Below are positions 17,215-26,089 of a stretch of 52,899 bases of DNA, in pieces. The position numbers and the translations under genes are program-made. A model generated the notes under the pieces. The model saw only the letters and a list, made by a program, of their open reading frames with translations. It was not told where the DNA came from and did no database searches. Each line of letters opens with the position of its first letter. The first letter of the stretch is position 1. The stretch is from Maribacter sp. (GTDB lineage: Bacteria > Bacteroidota > Bacteroidia > Flavobacteriales > Flavobacteriaceae), in the NCBI GenBank assembly GCA_029287355.1, contig JARFRH010000019.1, forward strand, positions 1 to 52,899, read 5' to 3'.

Positions 17215-18093
17215 CTAAACCAAACGCTTCAAGGGTCTGGTCAAACAAGTTGGGCCTCCACCTCCTTTTACACTAATTTCTAGGCCTTTATAAGTGAACA
17301 CTTCACAGCCGGCTTTTTCAAGCACTGCTTGCGTTTTTGGATTGCCTTCGACCATAATGCACTTTCTGGGGCCTATAGCCAATACATTACAACCCATACT
17401 TACAAATTCATCTTCAGGGACCTCGACCAATTTATAACCCATATCCAATAACAGATTTCTAAATCTTATGGGCATTAATGGGGAATAAACTACGGCCAAA
17501 TCCTTGTCGACAGGACTCAAAATAGACATTAAATGGAATACATCTTGAACGCCTCTATAATGTGGCAAATCTGCTACAATTACCTCAACACCATGTGGGG
17601 AAAGAAACGCTTTCAATTGTCGAATACCTTCTAAATTGGTTCTGTAGGTGTGCCCCACTGCCAAGGTTTTTTCATTTAACCAAGCAACATCACCGCCTTC
17701 AAGAGTTCCAGGTGCCCGAATAGCCCCTAAAACAGGAATACCATTAAGCTCGAAAGCCTTCCTTTGGGCACTAGGTTCCATTTTTCTTGCCTCCTTACCC
17801 ATTGTACAAATTAGCATTCCATAATCTGTGGCTATTGACGCATCTCTACAATACATAGCATCCAAAGACACCTTTTTATCCATAGGAAAATACTTCGTGT
17901 CAATACCTGCATTCTTCAAAATGGTTTCAAAAGCGATATATTCGATTTTAGACGCTGTTAAATCTGGCTTGGAAAGATAGTTTAGTGCCTCCCATTCGGC
18001 CATCAATTTAGGCTCATCAACAAAGGCATCGGCTGCTGTTTTAAGAAACACGGAAGCTAACGGAAGATATTCAGAATGACAGGTATACCTCAT
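17215..18093 (-). CDS. Dimethylargininase/arginine deiminase-like amidinohydrolase
   Basis: This is a 292-residue member of the amidinotransferase/DDAH superfamily. These cytoplasmic enzymes hydrolyse a guanidino group via a catalytic cysteine. Visible site residues are Asp84 in 'YCRDAS', Glu132 and Asp135 in 'LEGGD', His187 in 'VFHLMS', and the nucleophile Cys283 in 'GGGGPTC' followed by LTRPL. This layout fits NG,NG-dimethylarginine dimethylaminohydrolase (giving citrulline and dimethylamine) or a close relative better than classical 400-residue arginine deiminase. The start codon overlaps the stop of the upstream permease by 4 bases, so the two are translationally coupled. The permease most likely imports its substrate. 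Confidence 0.87.
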   Translation of the reverse strand: MRYTCHSEYLPLASVFLKTAADAFVDEPKLMAEWEALNYLSKPDLTASKIEYIAFETILKNAGIDTKYFPMDKKVSLDAMYCRDASIATDYGMLICTMGKEARKMEPSAQRKAFELNGIPVLGAIRAPGTLEGGDVAWLNEKTLAVGHTYRTNLEGIRQLKAFLSPHGVEVIVADLPHYRGVQDVFHLMSILSPVDKDLAVVYSPLMPIRFRNLLLDMGYKLVEVPEDEFVSMGCNVLAIGPRKCIMVEGNPKTQAVLEKAGCEVFTYKGLEISVKGGGGPTCLTRPLKRLV

Positions 18094-19412
18094 TTGTGAT
18101 GTATCGTTTTTGCTTTGTTTCTAAATTTCATCCAAACGTAAAAGGGAATTCCGGCCAATAGCAATAAAAGTCCCCAGTAAACTGCCTTTTCACCTGCCCC
18201 GTATATAGCCCATAATGAGTAAATAAAGGCGAGACCGGCCAAGGTGATTTTAGGAAGCCATTTCATATTTGGTAGTTTTCGTTCTACAAGAATCAGAACA
18301 TACGCGGCGGTTGTAAACAAATAAGGTATTAGGGCGGTAAGCGTGGAAAGTAAGATGATGAATTTAAATTGTTCCACTAATCCGTCCGAATAATTCATCA
18401 ACATCAAAATCGACGTTAAAACGCTGCCAATAATCATCCCTAAGGCAGGAACGCCCTTTTTGTTTTCTCTTCTGAATATCCGGGGAAACAAATCGTCTTT
18501 TGCTGTGGCCATCGCAATTTGACCTTGTATCAATATCCAACCATTCAACGCGCCAAAAGCAGCTATGGCGGCTCCAGCGGCAACCAACCCACGACCCCAT
18601 TCACCGGCAATGATATCCATGGCATCAGCAAAAGGTGCCGGCGATTTTGATAGCATATCCGAAGGTATCATTCCCATAACTACCACGGTACTCAAAACAT
18701 AAACTAAAGTGGTTATAATGGTACCCAACAGGGTCGCTTTGGGAATTGTTTTTTCCGGGTTTTCCACATTACCAGCTGGTACAGTTGCGCTTTCTACGCC
18801 CAAAAAGGCATATAAAGTCATCGTTGCCGTTATCGCGATCGCACCCATATTAGTTTCTTTACTCGGATTAAATGGTATGAAATTATCAATATTGAAAAAG
18901 AAGATGCCACTAATAATTACAAGTACTAAGGGAATTAACTTTAGAAACGTTGTTATGACTTGCATATTACCTGATTCCCGCACTCCTTTGGAATTGACCC
19001 AGGTTAAAAACCAGATGGTACACAACCCAAGTAAAACTGCATAAACTGCATTTGTTTCCAATATCGGGACGAATACGGTCAGGGCACTTATAAAGGCTAT
19101 AGTTATGGCCGCATTGGCCACCCAAGTCGATATCCAATAGCCCCAGGCTACCAAGAAACCGGCAAAATCGCCTAAACCTTCTTTTGTGTACACATAAGGA
19201 CCTCCATTTTTATCTCGAACCAGCTTGCTTAGGTTGCTAAAAATCGCAGCTAATAACAAAGCCCCTATTGCCGAAAAAAGCCACCCAAAAATACTTATAC
19301 CACCATAAGCGGCCAAGGCTGCGGGCATCAAAAAAACCCCTGCCCCGATCATATTCCCTATTACTAAGGATGTACTTATCCATAGCCCAATTTTTTTTGT
19401 TTCCTGGCCCAT
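18090..19412 (-). CDS. APC-family amino acid/polyamine permease or antiporter
   Basis: This is a 440-residue inner-membrane protein with about 12 hydrophobic helices. The first helix has the family signature 'GNMIGAGVFLMPAAL', and helix 2-3 contains 'NLSKLVRDKNGGPYVYTKE'. 'LYAFLGVESATVPAGNVENP' is the conserved helix 6 region. It resembles the basic amino acid/polyamine antiporters (AdiC-like group). The 4-base overlap with the amidinohydrolase suggests a substrate such as arginine, a methylated arginine or agmatine. The specificity is inference from context. A divergent spacer of 77 bases separates it from the Rieske oxygenase gene. Confidence 0.92.
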   Translation of the reverse strand: MGQETKKIGLWISTSLVIGNMIGAGVFLMPAALAAYGGISIFGWLFSAIGALLLAAIFSNLSKLVRDKNGGPYVYTKEGLGDFAGFLVAWGYWISTWVANAAITIAFISALTVFVPILETNAVYAVLLGLCTIWFLTWVNSKGVRESGNMQVITTFLKLIPLVLVIISGIFFFNIDNFIPFNPSKETNMGAIAITATMTLYAFLGVESATVPAGNVENPEKTIPKATLLGTIITTLVYVLSTVVVMGMIPSDMLSKSPAPFADAMDIIAGEWGRGLVAAGAAIAAFGALNGWILIQGQIAMATAKDDLFPRIFRRENKKGVPALGMIIGSVLTSILMLMNYSDGLVEQFKFIILLSTLTALIPYLFTTAAYVLILVERKLPNMKWLPKITLAGLAFIYSLWAIYGAGEKAVYWGLLLLLAGIPFYVWMKFRNKAKTIHHK

Positions 19413-19446
19413 ACACTTCGATCGGCGTATTTATTAGATAATTGGC

Positions 19447-19454
19447 TACATTTG
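19447..19454 (+). promoter_or_regulatory. Putative -7 box of the Rieske oxygenase gene
   Basis: TACATTTG matches TAnnTTTG and lies 36 bases before the ATG at 19490. There is no good TTG at 19 bases upstream, so confidence is moderate. Confidence 0.5.
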
Positions 19455-19489
19455 AGAAGACACTTTCCGAATGTACAAATTAAATCCAA

Positions 19490-20578
19490 ATGGGTTACCA
19501 CTTTCATATTCATTCAGATATTACCAAGGCAGAAACCTTACCGACATCCTTCTATATAGACCCAGAAATCTTCGAGGCACTTAAAAAGGATGTTTTTTAT
19601 AAGTCATGGCAGTGGGTAGGTGATACCAATCTAGTTCATGAAACGCAAAATTCACATCCCTTTGTTTTGTTGGATGGGTTCATGGCCGAGCCTGTACTCT
19701 TGACTAAAGACGCTAATGACACGATTCATTGCTTAAGTAATGTTTGCACACATCGAGGAAACCTTTTGGTCAATGCAGCTGGAAAAACAAAAAAATTGAT
19801 CTGTGGATACCATGGAAGACGGTTCGCTCTAGATGGAAAATTTGAACACATGCCCGAATTCAAGGAAACCAAAGATTTTCCAAGACCTTGTGATAGTTTA
19901 CATCAATTTCCAGTGCGCCAATGGGGTCCTTTATTGTTCGCAGGGTTAAATCCATTATTTGACTTTCAAGAGGTTTTGGACAACATGAATGAACGTGTGG
20001 GGTTTTTGCCATTAGACGAATTTAAACTAGATAAAAGCCGAGACAAAAACTATATGGTCAATGCCCATTGGGCACTGTACTGTGATAATTACCTAGAGGG
20101 TTTTCATATTCCTTTTGTCCATGAAGATTTAGATGCCGTTCTTGACTATGGAAGTTACGACACCATACTATATGACTATTGCAATCTTCAAATTGGTTAT
20201 GCGGAAGGCACCGAAGAAGTTTTCGATTTGCCTGAAAATCATCCCGATTTTGGCAAACAAATTGCAGCCTATTATTATTGGGTATTCCCAAATATGATGT
20301 TCAATTTTTATCCCTGGGGCGTATCGGTAAATCTGGTTCAGCCGCAGGCGATGAACAAAACAAAAGTATCCTTCGTCAGTTATGTTTATGATAAGACTAA
20401 ATTAGGCAAGGGTGCAGGTTCAGGCTTGGACAAAGTGGAATTGGAAGATGAAGTAGTCGTTGAGGGCGTTCAGAAAGGAATACAATCTCAATTTTATAAG
20501 GCCGGAAGATTTTCGCCGATGCGTGAAAAAGGGGTACACCATTTTCACCAACTCTTGGCGCAATTTTTAAACACCTAA
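19490..20578 (+). CDS. Rieske [2Fe-2S] mononuclear iron oxygenase, alpha subunit
   Basis: This is a 362-residue cytoplasmic oxygenase. The Rieske cluster ligands are Cys86/His88 ('VCTHRG') and Cys105/His108 ('CGYHGRRF'). The mononuclear iron site is in 'CDNYLEGFHIPFVH', with His206 and His211. The cluster-to-iron bridging residue is Glu203 where naphthalene-dioxygenase-type enzymes have Asp. A Glu at this place is known in carnitine monooxygenase CntA, and quaternary-ammonium N-demethylases are relatives. Length fits that group. No reductase gene is adjacent, so electrons must come from elsewhere. It is divergent from the permease-amidinohydrolase operon, which hints at metabolism of methylated nitrogen compounds. 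The exact substrate is not readable. Confidence 0.88.
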   Translation: MGYHFHIHSDITKAETLPTSFYIDPEIFEALKKDVFYKSWQWVGDTNLVHETQNSHPFVLLDGFMAEPVLLTKDANDTIHCLSNVCTHRGNLLVNAAGKTKKLICGYHGRRFALDGKFEHMPEFKETKDFPRPCDSLHQFPVRQWGPLLFAGLNPLFDFQEVLDNMNERVGFLPLDEFKLDKSRDKNYMVNAHWALYCDNYLEGFHIPFVHEDLDAVLDYGSYDTILYDYCNLQIGYAEGTEEVFDLPENHPDFGKQIAAYYYWVFPNMMFNFYPWGVSVNLVQPQAMNKTKVSFVSYVYDKTKLGKGAGSGLDKVELEDEVVVEGVQKGIQSQFYKAGRFSPMREKGVHHFHQLLAQFLNT

Positions 20579-20609
20579 ACCCTTATGTCCATACATTTAT
20601 TTGATGTTT

Positions 20610-20645
20610 AAAATATAACAATAGATAGACATATTGTTATATTTT
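20610..20645. promoter_or_regulatory. 13-bp perfect inverted repeat before gcdH
   Basis: AAAATATAACAAT (20610-20622) and ATTGTTATATTTT (20633-20645) are perfect inverted copies around a 10-base spacer. The right arm contains the TTG that could serve as the gcdH -33 element. It may be an operator, or an A/T-rich terminator for the Rieske gene, since it ends in a T run and lies 32 bases after that stop codon. Confidence 0.6.
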
Positions 20646-20660
20646 TTCTATATACCTTTG
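20634..20660 (+). promoter_or_regulatory. Putative promoter of gcdH
   Basis: TACCTTTG (20653-20660) matches TAnnTTTG 14 bases before the ATG. TTG (20634-20636) is 16 bases upstream of it, slightly short of the usual 19. The leader would be very short. Confidence 0.6.
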
Positions 20661-20674
20661 CTGAAATTTTAGCT

Positions 20675-21853
20675 ATGCGACCAGATTTATTTGAAGCACC
20701 TGACTACTACAACCTTGACGATTTATTCACGGAAGAACATCTTTTGGTACGTGACGCAGCGCGTCAATGGGTAAAGCGTGACGTCTCACCCATTATTGAA
20801 GCGTATGCTCAAAAAGCGGAATTTCCTAAACAAATTATCGTAGGATTGGCCGAGATCGGTGCATTCGGACCTTATATTCCCGAAGAATATGGCGGAGCGG
20901 GCTTAGATCAAATCAGTTACGGACTCATCATGCAAGAAATAGAGCGTGGTGATAGTGGCGTGCGTTCTACTGCATCCGTACAATCGTCATTGGTCATGTA
21001 CCCTATTTTTACCTATGGAAATGAAGAACAAAGGAAAAAATACCTTCCAAAATTGGCTACGGGGGAATGGATGGGATCTTTTGGATTGACGGAACCCAAC
21101 CACGGTTCAAATCCTAGTGGGATGGAAACCAAATTCAAAGACATGGGAGACCATTATTTGTTGAACGGCGCGAAGCTCTGGATTTCAAATTCACCTTTTT
21201 GTGATATTGCAGTTGTATGGGCAAAAAATGAGGCAGGTCGTATTCATGGCCTTATCGTGGAACGTGGCATGGAAGGTTTTTCTACTCCTGAAACACACAA
21301 CAAATGGTCTTTACGAGCTTCGGCAACCGGTGAATTGATTTTTGATAATGTAAAAGTGCCAAAAGAGAATCTGCTACCAGGCAAAAACGGACTTGGAGCT
21401 CCTTTGGGTTGTTTAGATTCAGCCCGATATGGCATCGCATGGGGTGCAATAGGCGCGGCAATGGATTGTTATGATACCGCATTGCGTTATGCGAAAGAAA
21501 GAATTCAGTTTGGCAAACCAATCGCGGCCTTTCAACTACAGCAAAAGAAATTGGCCGAAATGATTACTGAAATCACAAAAGCACAATTGTTGGCTTTTCG
21601 ATTAGGCCAACTGAAAAATGAAGGCAAAGCATCTACCGCACAAATTTCTATGGCAAAACGGAACAATGTTGATATGGCCATCAAAATCGCTCGAGAAGCA
21701 AGACAAATATTGGGAGGAATGGGTATCACGGGTGAGTACAGTATCATGCGCCATATGATGAACCTTGAAAGTGTCATTACTTACGAGGGCACGCATGATA
21801 TTCACTTGTTGATTACAGGAAGTGATATTACCGGTATTCCAGCTTTTCAGTAG
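20675..21853 (+). CDS. gcdH: Glutaryl-CoA dehydrogenase (acyl-CoA dehydrogenase family)
   Basis: This is a 392-residue FAD enzyme that oxidises and decarboxylates glutaryl-CoA to crotonyl-CoA in lysine and tryptophan breakdown. Family segments include 'LAEIGAFGPYIPEEYGG', 'GSFGLTEPNHGSNPSGM', 'WISNSPFCDIAVVWAK', 'RYGIAWGAIGAAMDC', 'QILGGMGITGEYSIMRH' and 'VITYEGTHDIHLL'. The catalytic base is Glu371. 'RSTASVQSSLVM' carries the Arg that glutaryl-CoA dehydrogenases use to bind the distal carboxylate, which is why I prefer this over other acyl-CoA dehydrogenases. It has its own promoter and an inverted-repeat operator candidate upstream. Confidence 0.92.
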   Translation: MRPDLFEAPDYYNLDDLFTEEHLLVRDAARQWVKRDVSPIIEAYAQKAEFPKQIIVGLAEIGAFGPYIPEEYGGAGLDQISYGLIMQEIERGDSGVRSTASVQSSLVMYPIFTYGNEEQRKKYLPKLATGEWMGSFGLTEPNHGSNPSGMETKFKDMGDHYLLNGAKLWISNSPFCDIAVVWAKNEAGRIHGLIVERGMEGFSTPETHNKWSLRASATGELIFDNVKVPKENLLPGKNGLGAPLGCLDSARYGIAWGAIGAAMDCYDTALRYAKERIQFGKPIAAFQLQQKKLAEMITEITKAQLLAFRLGQLKNEGKASTAQISMAKRNNVDMAIKIAREARQILGGMGITGEYSIMRHMMNLESVITYEGTHDIHLLITGSDITGIPAFQ

Positions 21854-21892
21854 TTTTGTAAGCAACAGCAACAAATTACCTAATATCGTTAC

Positions 21893-23482
21893 ATGAGATA
21901 CATAACGCTTTTTGCGCTTGTGCTTTTATTGGCATGCAAAACTGATAAAAAAGCAGAGGTACCCACAGGAATAGTTGAAAAGGATTCCACCAAAATCGTA
22001 AAGCTTCATACTCCAGATGCGCTCCTAGGTGGGTTATTTGCAGAAGTTCAACTAAAGCAAGTTTTCGAAGATGGCAAAACATTTGTTGATTGTACTGCCA
22101 AATATCCATACGAGACGATTCGCAAAAACTACGCAGCGCAAAAAATGGATTCCGATTTTGACTTAAAGGCTTTTGTCTTAAATCACTTTGAAGTACCGCC
22201 CTCGGTAACATCCGATTTTAAATCAGACCCCACTCGTTCTGCCGCTCAACATGTTGAAGCGCTTTGGCCCGTTTTACAACGAAAATCAGACCTAGCTATA
22301 GATGGTAGCACATTGATTACACTCCCCAGCCCATATATTGTGCCGGGCGGCCGTTTTCGTGAAGTGTATTATTGGGATAGCTATTTTACCATGCTCGGGC
22401 TCGCGGAAAGTGGAAAATTTGATATCATTACAGACATGTTAGACAACTTCGCACACTTGATTCAAACTGTCGGTCATATCCCTAATGGTAACAGAACCTA
22501 TTACATTACTAGATCGCAACCTCCTTTTTTTTCGCAGATGGTAGCGCTACTTGCAAAGTATGAAGGCGATGCAATTTATGAGAAATACAAAGTTGCCCTT
22601 CGAAAAGAGTATGAATTCTGGATGGAAGGGCAAAATGCAACAGATGCACCTATAAAACATTGTGTGAGCACGCCATCCGGAATCATGAATCGCTATTATG
22701 ATCTAGGCGATACACCTCGTCAAGAATCATATCGCGAAGATTATGAATTGGTTCAAAAAATGAAGGGTGGGGCAAAAATGTATCGTGACCTAAGGGCTGG
22801 AGCCGAATCGGGTTGGGATTATACCACACGTTGGTTCGCAGATGGAAAAACGATGGAGACCATCGAAACCACCGATATTCTCCCCGTCGATTTGAATGCA
22901 TTGCTATACGGACTAGAAGCCGTTTTGACCCGCTGCTATTCCAATGATGAGGCATTTGTAGCTACCTTAAAAACCAGCATGAACAACAGAAAGGATTTTT
23001 TAGAAGACTATGCCTGGAACTCGGAGGACAAGGTTTTTGAAGATTACAATTGGGTAAAACAAGAACAGACTAAAATCAAATCTTTGGCGACGGTCTATCC
23101 ATTGTTCTTCAATATGGCAACACAAGAACAAGCGGATGGAGTTGCCGCCTACATAAAGCAACATTTCTTGAAACCAGGAGGCTTACCTGCCACTTTGAAT
23201 CATTCAGGTCAGCAATGGGACGCACCTAACGGATGGGCTCCTTTACAATGGATGGCCATCAAAGGATTAGACAACTATGGGCATTCGGATCTGGCAAAAA
23301 CCATCGCAGAACGGTGGGTGGGGCTGAATGAAAAAGTATATGCCAATTCCGGTAAGTTTGTAGAAAAATATAATGTAGAAGACATGACACTAGAAGCTGG
23401 AGGAGGGGAATATCCTGTTCAGGACGGTTTTGGTTGGAGTAACGGCGTTTACTTAGCACTTAAGGCCTATTTGAAAAAATAA
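21893..23482 (+). CDS. treA: Lipoprotein alpha,alpha-trehalase (GH37)
   Basis: This is a 529-residue enzyme that splits trehalose into two glucose molecules. It is exported: the signal peptide ends in lipobox LLAC with Cys15, so it acts in the envelope. Trehalase signature 1 is at residues 151-165 ('PGGRFREVYYWDSY'), and signature 2 'QWDAPNGWAPLQW' is near residue 443. Catalytic Asp and Glu regions 'AESGWDYTTRWF' and 'EKYNVE' are also present. It follows gcdH by 39 bases on the same strand but is unrelated in function. It converges with the molybdoenzyme gene, leaving 2 bases between them. Confidence 0.95.
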   Translation: MRYITLFALVLLLACKTDKKAEVPTGIVEKDSTKIVKLHTPDALLGGLFAEVQLKQVFEDGKTFVDCTAKYPYETIRKNYAAQKMDSDFDLKAFVLNHFEVPPSVTSDFKSDPTRSAAQHVEALWPVLQRKSDLAIDGSTLITLPSPYIVPGGRFREVYYWDSYFTMLGLAESGKFDIITDMLDNFAHLIQTVGHIPNGNRTYYITRSQPPFFSQMVALLAKYEGDAIYEKYKVALRKEYEFWMEGQNATDAPIKHCVSTPSGIMNRYYDLGDTPRQESYREDYELVQKMKGGAKMYRDLRAGAESGWDYTTRWFADGKTMETIETTDILPVDLNALLYGLEAVLTRCYSNDEAFVATLKTSMNNRKDFLEDYAWNSEDKVFEDYNWVKQEQTKIKSLATVYPLFFNMATQEQADGVAAYIKQHFLKPGGLPATLNHSGQQWDAPNGWAPLQWMAIKGLDNYGHSDLAKTIAERWVGLNEKVYANSGKFVEKYNVEDMTLEAGGGEYPVQDGFGWSNGVYLALKAYLKK

Positions 23483-23484
23483 GG

Positions 23485-25794
23485 CTAGTCCATTGTCTTT
23501 ATTAATCGAATTCTTATCGATTTACTAATCGGGGTTTTGCTTTTATCGGCAAAATGATTGTAGGGTACCAAAACATTGGTTTCTGGAAAATAGGCCGCCA
23601 AATCACCTTTAGGTATGGCATAAGGAACGACCTTAAATCTATAAGCCGTTCGTACAGTATCATCATAGGTACTTGTCATATTGACTACATCTAATTTATT
23701 TAAATCGGCAGCTTTCATATCATCCGGATTCATAAATAAAACCCTTCGTTCGTTGTAAACACCTCGATAGCGGTCGTCTAACCCATAAATCGTAGTATTG
23801 AATTGGTCATGCGAACGAATGGTCATGAGCATATACTCATCAGGCTTTAAATCATGCTTAGGAATTTTGTTAATGGTCAATTGGGCTTTCCCGTTAGGTA
23901 ATTTGCTAAAGTCCAATTCACGAACATTGTTGGGCAAATAGTACCCTGTACCTTTCGCACGCCTCTCCGTGTCTTTGAAGCCCTTAACAACCATATCGAT
24001 TTTTTCTCGGATAAGGTCATAATTTTCACCAAGCGCTTTCCAATCCATCGAGTGGTTCCCATTAAAAAAGGTATCGGCCAATTGGGCAATAATATCCGGT
24101 TCGCTTTTAATCGTATCGGAAGCAGGCTTTAGCAAGCCCTGGGACTGTCGTATCTGCCCCATGCTATTCTCAACGGTAATATGGCGCAACTTCCCCTTTT
24201 TCATATCCTTTTCAGAACGCCCGAAGGTGGGGAGCAACAATGCCTTTTTTCCGGTAACCAAATGTGTACGATTCAACTTGGTGCTTACTTGAACCGTCAA
24301 ATCACAATTTTGCATGGCCTCAGCTGTATATACGGTATCCGAGGCGGCCATTAAGAAGTTTCCCCCGAGGCACATAAAGAATTTGGCCTTTTTATCGTAC
24401 ATCGCCTTCATGGCATCGACCGTATCATAACCTTCTTTAGATGGAGGCGTAAAACCCAAATGTTTTTCTATTCTGTCATTTAATTCCTTGTTCACGATAT
24501 GCATGATACCTACACTTCGATCCCCTTGAACATTGCTATGGCCACGAACCGGACAAGTACCGGCATTCGGTTTTCCGATAGCCCCTTTGAGCAAAAGAAG
24601 ATTCACATATTCACGTATATTCTCAACTCCGTTTTTGTGTTGGGTAAGACCCATCGCCCAACACACGACTATTTTCGATTTTCTAGCCAGAAGATTTACC
24701 GCTTCATTGATTGTTTCAAGTGCTACGCCACACTGCGCTAAAAGTACTTTTTCATCATGGGTTTTTAAATCATTGAGCAATTCTTGGTAACCATCAACAT
24801 AGGTTTTCAAAAACTGATGATCAAAGATGTCATTTTTTATAGCATCCAAAGCCGCAAGCTTTATAAGTATCAATTTGATGAGTGGAATATCCTGATTGAT
24901 TTTTACGGGAAGGTGCAGATCGGCAATATCCTCTCCCGAGCCTATCCAACCACTCAAATGCTGTGGGTTTTTAAAATTCACGAGTCCAGATTCTTTTAGT
25001 GGATTGATGCTAATCACTTTACCCCCGTTCTGTTTGCATTTTTCTAGAGCCGATAGCATTCTTGGATGGTTCGTACCCGGATTTTGACCAGCAACGATGA
25101 CCACTTCGGCTTCGTATAAATCTTCCAATTTGATAGAACCTTTACCGATGCCCAAAGTTTCGCCAAGGGCCACTCCACTTGATTCATGACACATGTTCGA
25201 ACAATCTGGCATATTATTGGTCCCTACAGCTCGAGCGAACATTCCGTATAAGAAAGCGGCCTCATTACTTGATCTTCCTGAAGTGTAGAAAATAGCATCA
25301 TCCGGTGATTCTAGTTTTTTAAGTTCCGAAGAAATCATTTCATAGGCCTCATGCCAATCAATAGGTTCATAATGAATCGATCCTTCACGCATTACCAAGG
25401 GTTCGATAATCCGACCAAATTTATTCAACTCATAATCGGTCAATAATGAAAGTTCTTCAACTGAATATTTATTGAAAAAGTCTGCCCCAATGTGGGAAGT
25501 AGTCGCTTCATCGGCCAATGCCTTCGCCCCATTTTCACAATACTCTGCGAATTTTGATGTCTTCTCAGGATCCGGCCATGCACAACTTGGGCAACTAAAA
25601 CCGTCTTGTTGGTTCATCTTTAACAAAGCGTTCATTGAACGAACAACGCCCATCTCTTTGAAACTATGACGCAACGCCGCCTGAACTCCTAAAGGTCCTG
25701 CCGAAACGCGCATAGGATCTTTTAACTTGATATCTAAAAAATCTTGATTGCCTCGTACCGAAACTTTTCTTCGAAAGCCATTTCCCATTATCAC
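23485..25794 (-). CDS. FdhF/YdeP-family molybdopterin oxidoreductase
   Basis: This is a 769-residue enzyme of the DMSO reductase superfamily, formate dehydrogenase H-like (YdeP group), with no signal peptide and so cytoplasmic. 'CPSCAWPDP' (Cys68, Cys71) replaces the four-Cys N-terminal [4Fe-4S] motif of true formate dehydrogenases. 'DCSNMCHESSG' places Cys202 at the Mo-ligand position that is selenocysteine in E. coli FDH-H. Molybdopterin-binding segments include 'YTSGRSSNEAAFLYG', 'GQNPGTNHPRM' and 'CPVRGHSNVQGDRSVG'. The C-terminal domain has 'LMTIRSHDQFNTTIYG'. The electron partner and substrate are unknown for this group. No fdhD or cofactor gene lies nearby. Confidence 0.9.
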   Translation of the reverse strand: MIMGNGFRRKVSVRGNQDFLDIKLKDPMRVSAGPLGVQAALRHSFKEMGVVRSMNALLKMNQQDGFSCPSCAWPDPEKTSKFAEYCENGAKALADEATTSHIGADFFNKYSVEELSLLTDYELNKFGRIIEPLVMREGSIHYEPIDWHEAYEMISSELKKLESPDDAIFYTSGRSSNEAAFLYGMFARAVGTNNMPDCSNMCHESSGVALGETLGIGKGSIKLEDLYEAEVVIVAGQNPGTNHPRMLSALEKCKQNGGKVISINPLKESGLVNFKNPQHLSGWIGSGEDIADLHLPVKINQDIPLIKLILIKLAALDAIKNDIFDHQFLKTYVDGYQELLNDLKTHDEKVLLAQCGVALETINEAVNLLARKSKIVVCWAMGLTQHKNGVENIREYVNLLLLKGAIGKPNAGTCPVRGHSNVQGDRSVGIMHIVNKELNDRIEKHLGFTPPSKEGYDTVDAMKAMYDKKAKFFMCLGGNFLMAASDTVYTAEAMQNCDLTVQVSTKLNRTHLVTGKKALLLPTFGRSEKDMKKGKLRHITVENSMGQIRQSQGLLKPASDTIKSEPDIIAQLADTFFNGNHSMDWKALGENYDLIREKIDMVVKGFKDTERRAKGTGYYLPNNVRELDFSKLPNGKAQLTINKIPKHDLKPDEYMLMTIRSHDQFNTTIYGLDDRYRGVYNERRVLFMNPDDMKAADLNKLDVVNMTSTYDDTVRTAYRFKVVPYAIPKGDLAAYFPETNVLVPYNHFADKSKTPISKSIRIRLIKTMD

Positions 25795-25951
25795 ACTTTT
25801 ACACTCCTAAAATTAGTTTTTATTTCGCTAGCAAAAATCTGTGTTGCCGAAAAAACAGGTTCAATCGTAGCCTAAAAAACAAAATCATAGGCACTCACCA
25901 CAACTTTGCCTTAGTACACATCATTTCTTTTCCCTAATTGTGAACCCGTCA

Positions 25952-26064
25952 TATATTTGGAGTGTAATTAAGAAATAAAATTTTTCATTTTCATATAGTG
26001 TTCTCGTAAAAGAGCTCCGATCGAAAGACGGAGCTCTTTTTAGTTGGGGGCATCGCCCCCTTTT
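25952..26064 (+). ncRNA. Candidate small RNA with promoter box and twin terminator hairpins
   Basis: TATATTTG (25952-25959) is a perfect -7 box. About 50 bases later comes AAAAGAGCTCCG/CGGAGCTCTTTT (26008-26040), a 12-bp stem running into T5, then GGGGGC/GCCCCC (26046-26060) running into TTTT. No ORF fits between. The predicted transcript is roughly 75-100 nt. A clear -33 element is missing, and the hairpins may instead simply end the minus-strand methyltransferase-acetyltransferase transcript. Confidence 0.4.
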
Positions 26065-26089
26065 AGTATAGTACTCGGACGGAATCGGA

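Noticed and set aside
25180-25200. Selenocysteine codon in the formate dehydrogenase-like gene
   Set aside because: The Mo-ligand position is read as an ordinary Cys codon with no in-frame TGA, so there is no selenocysteine insertion.
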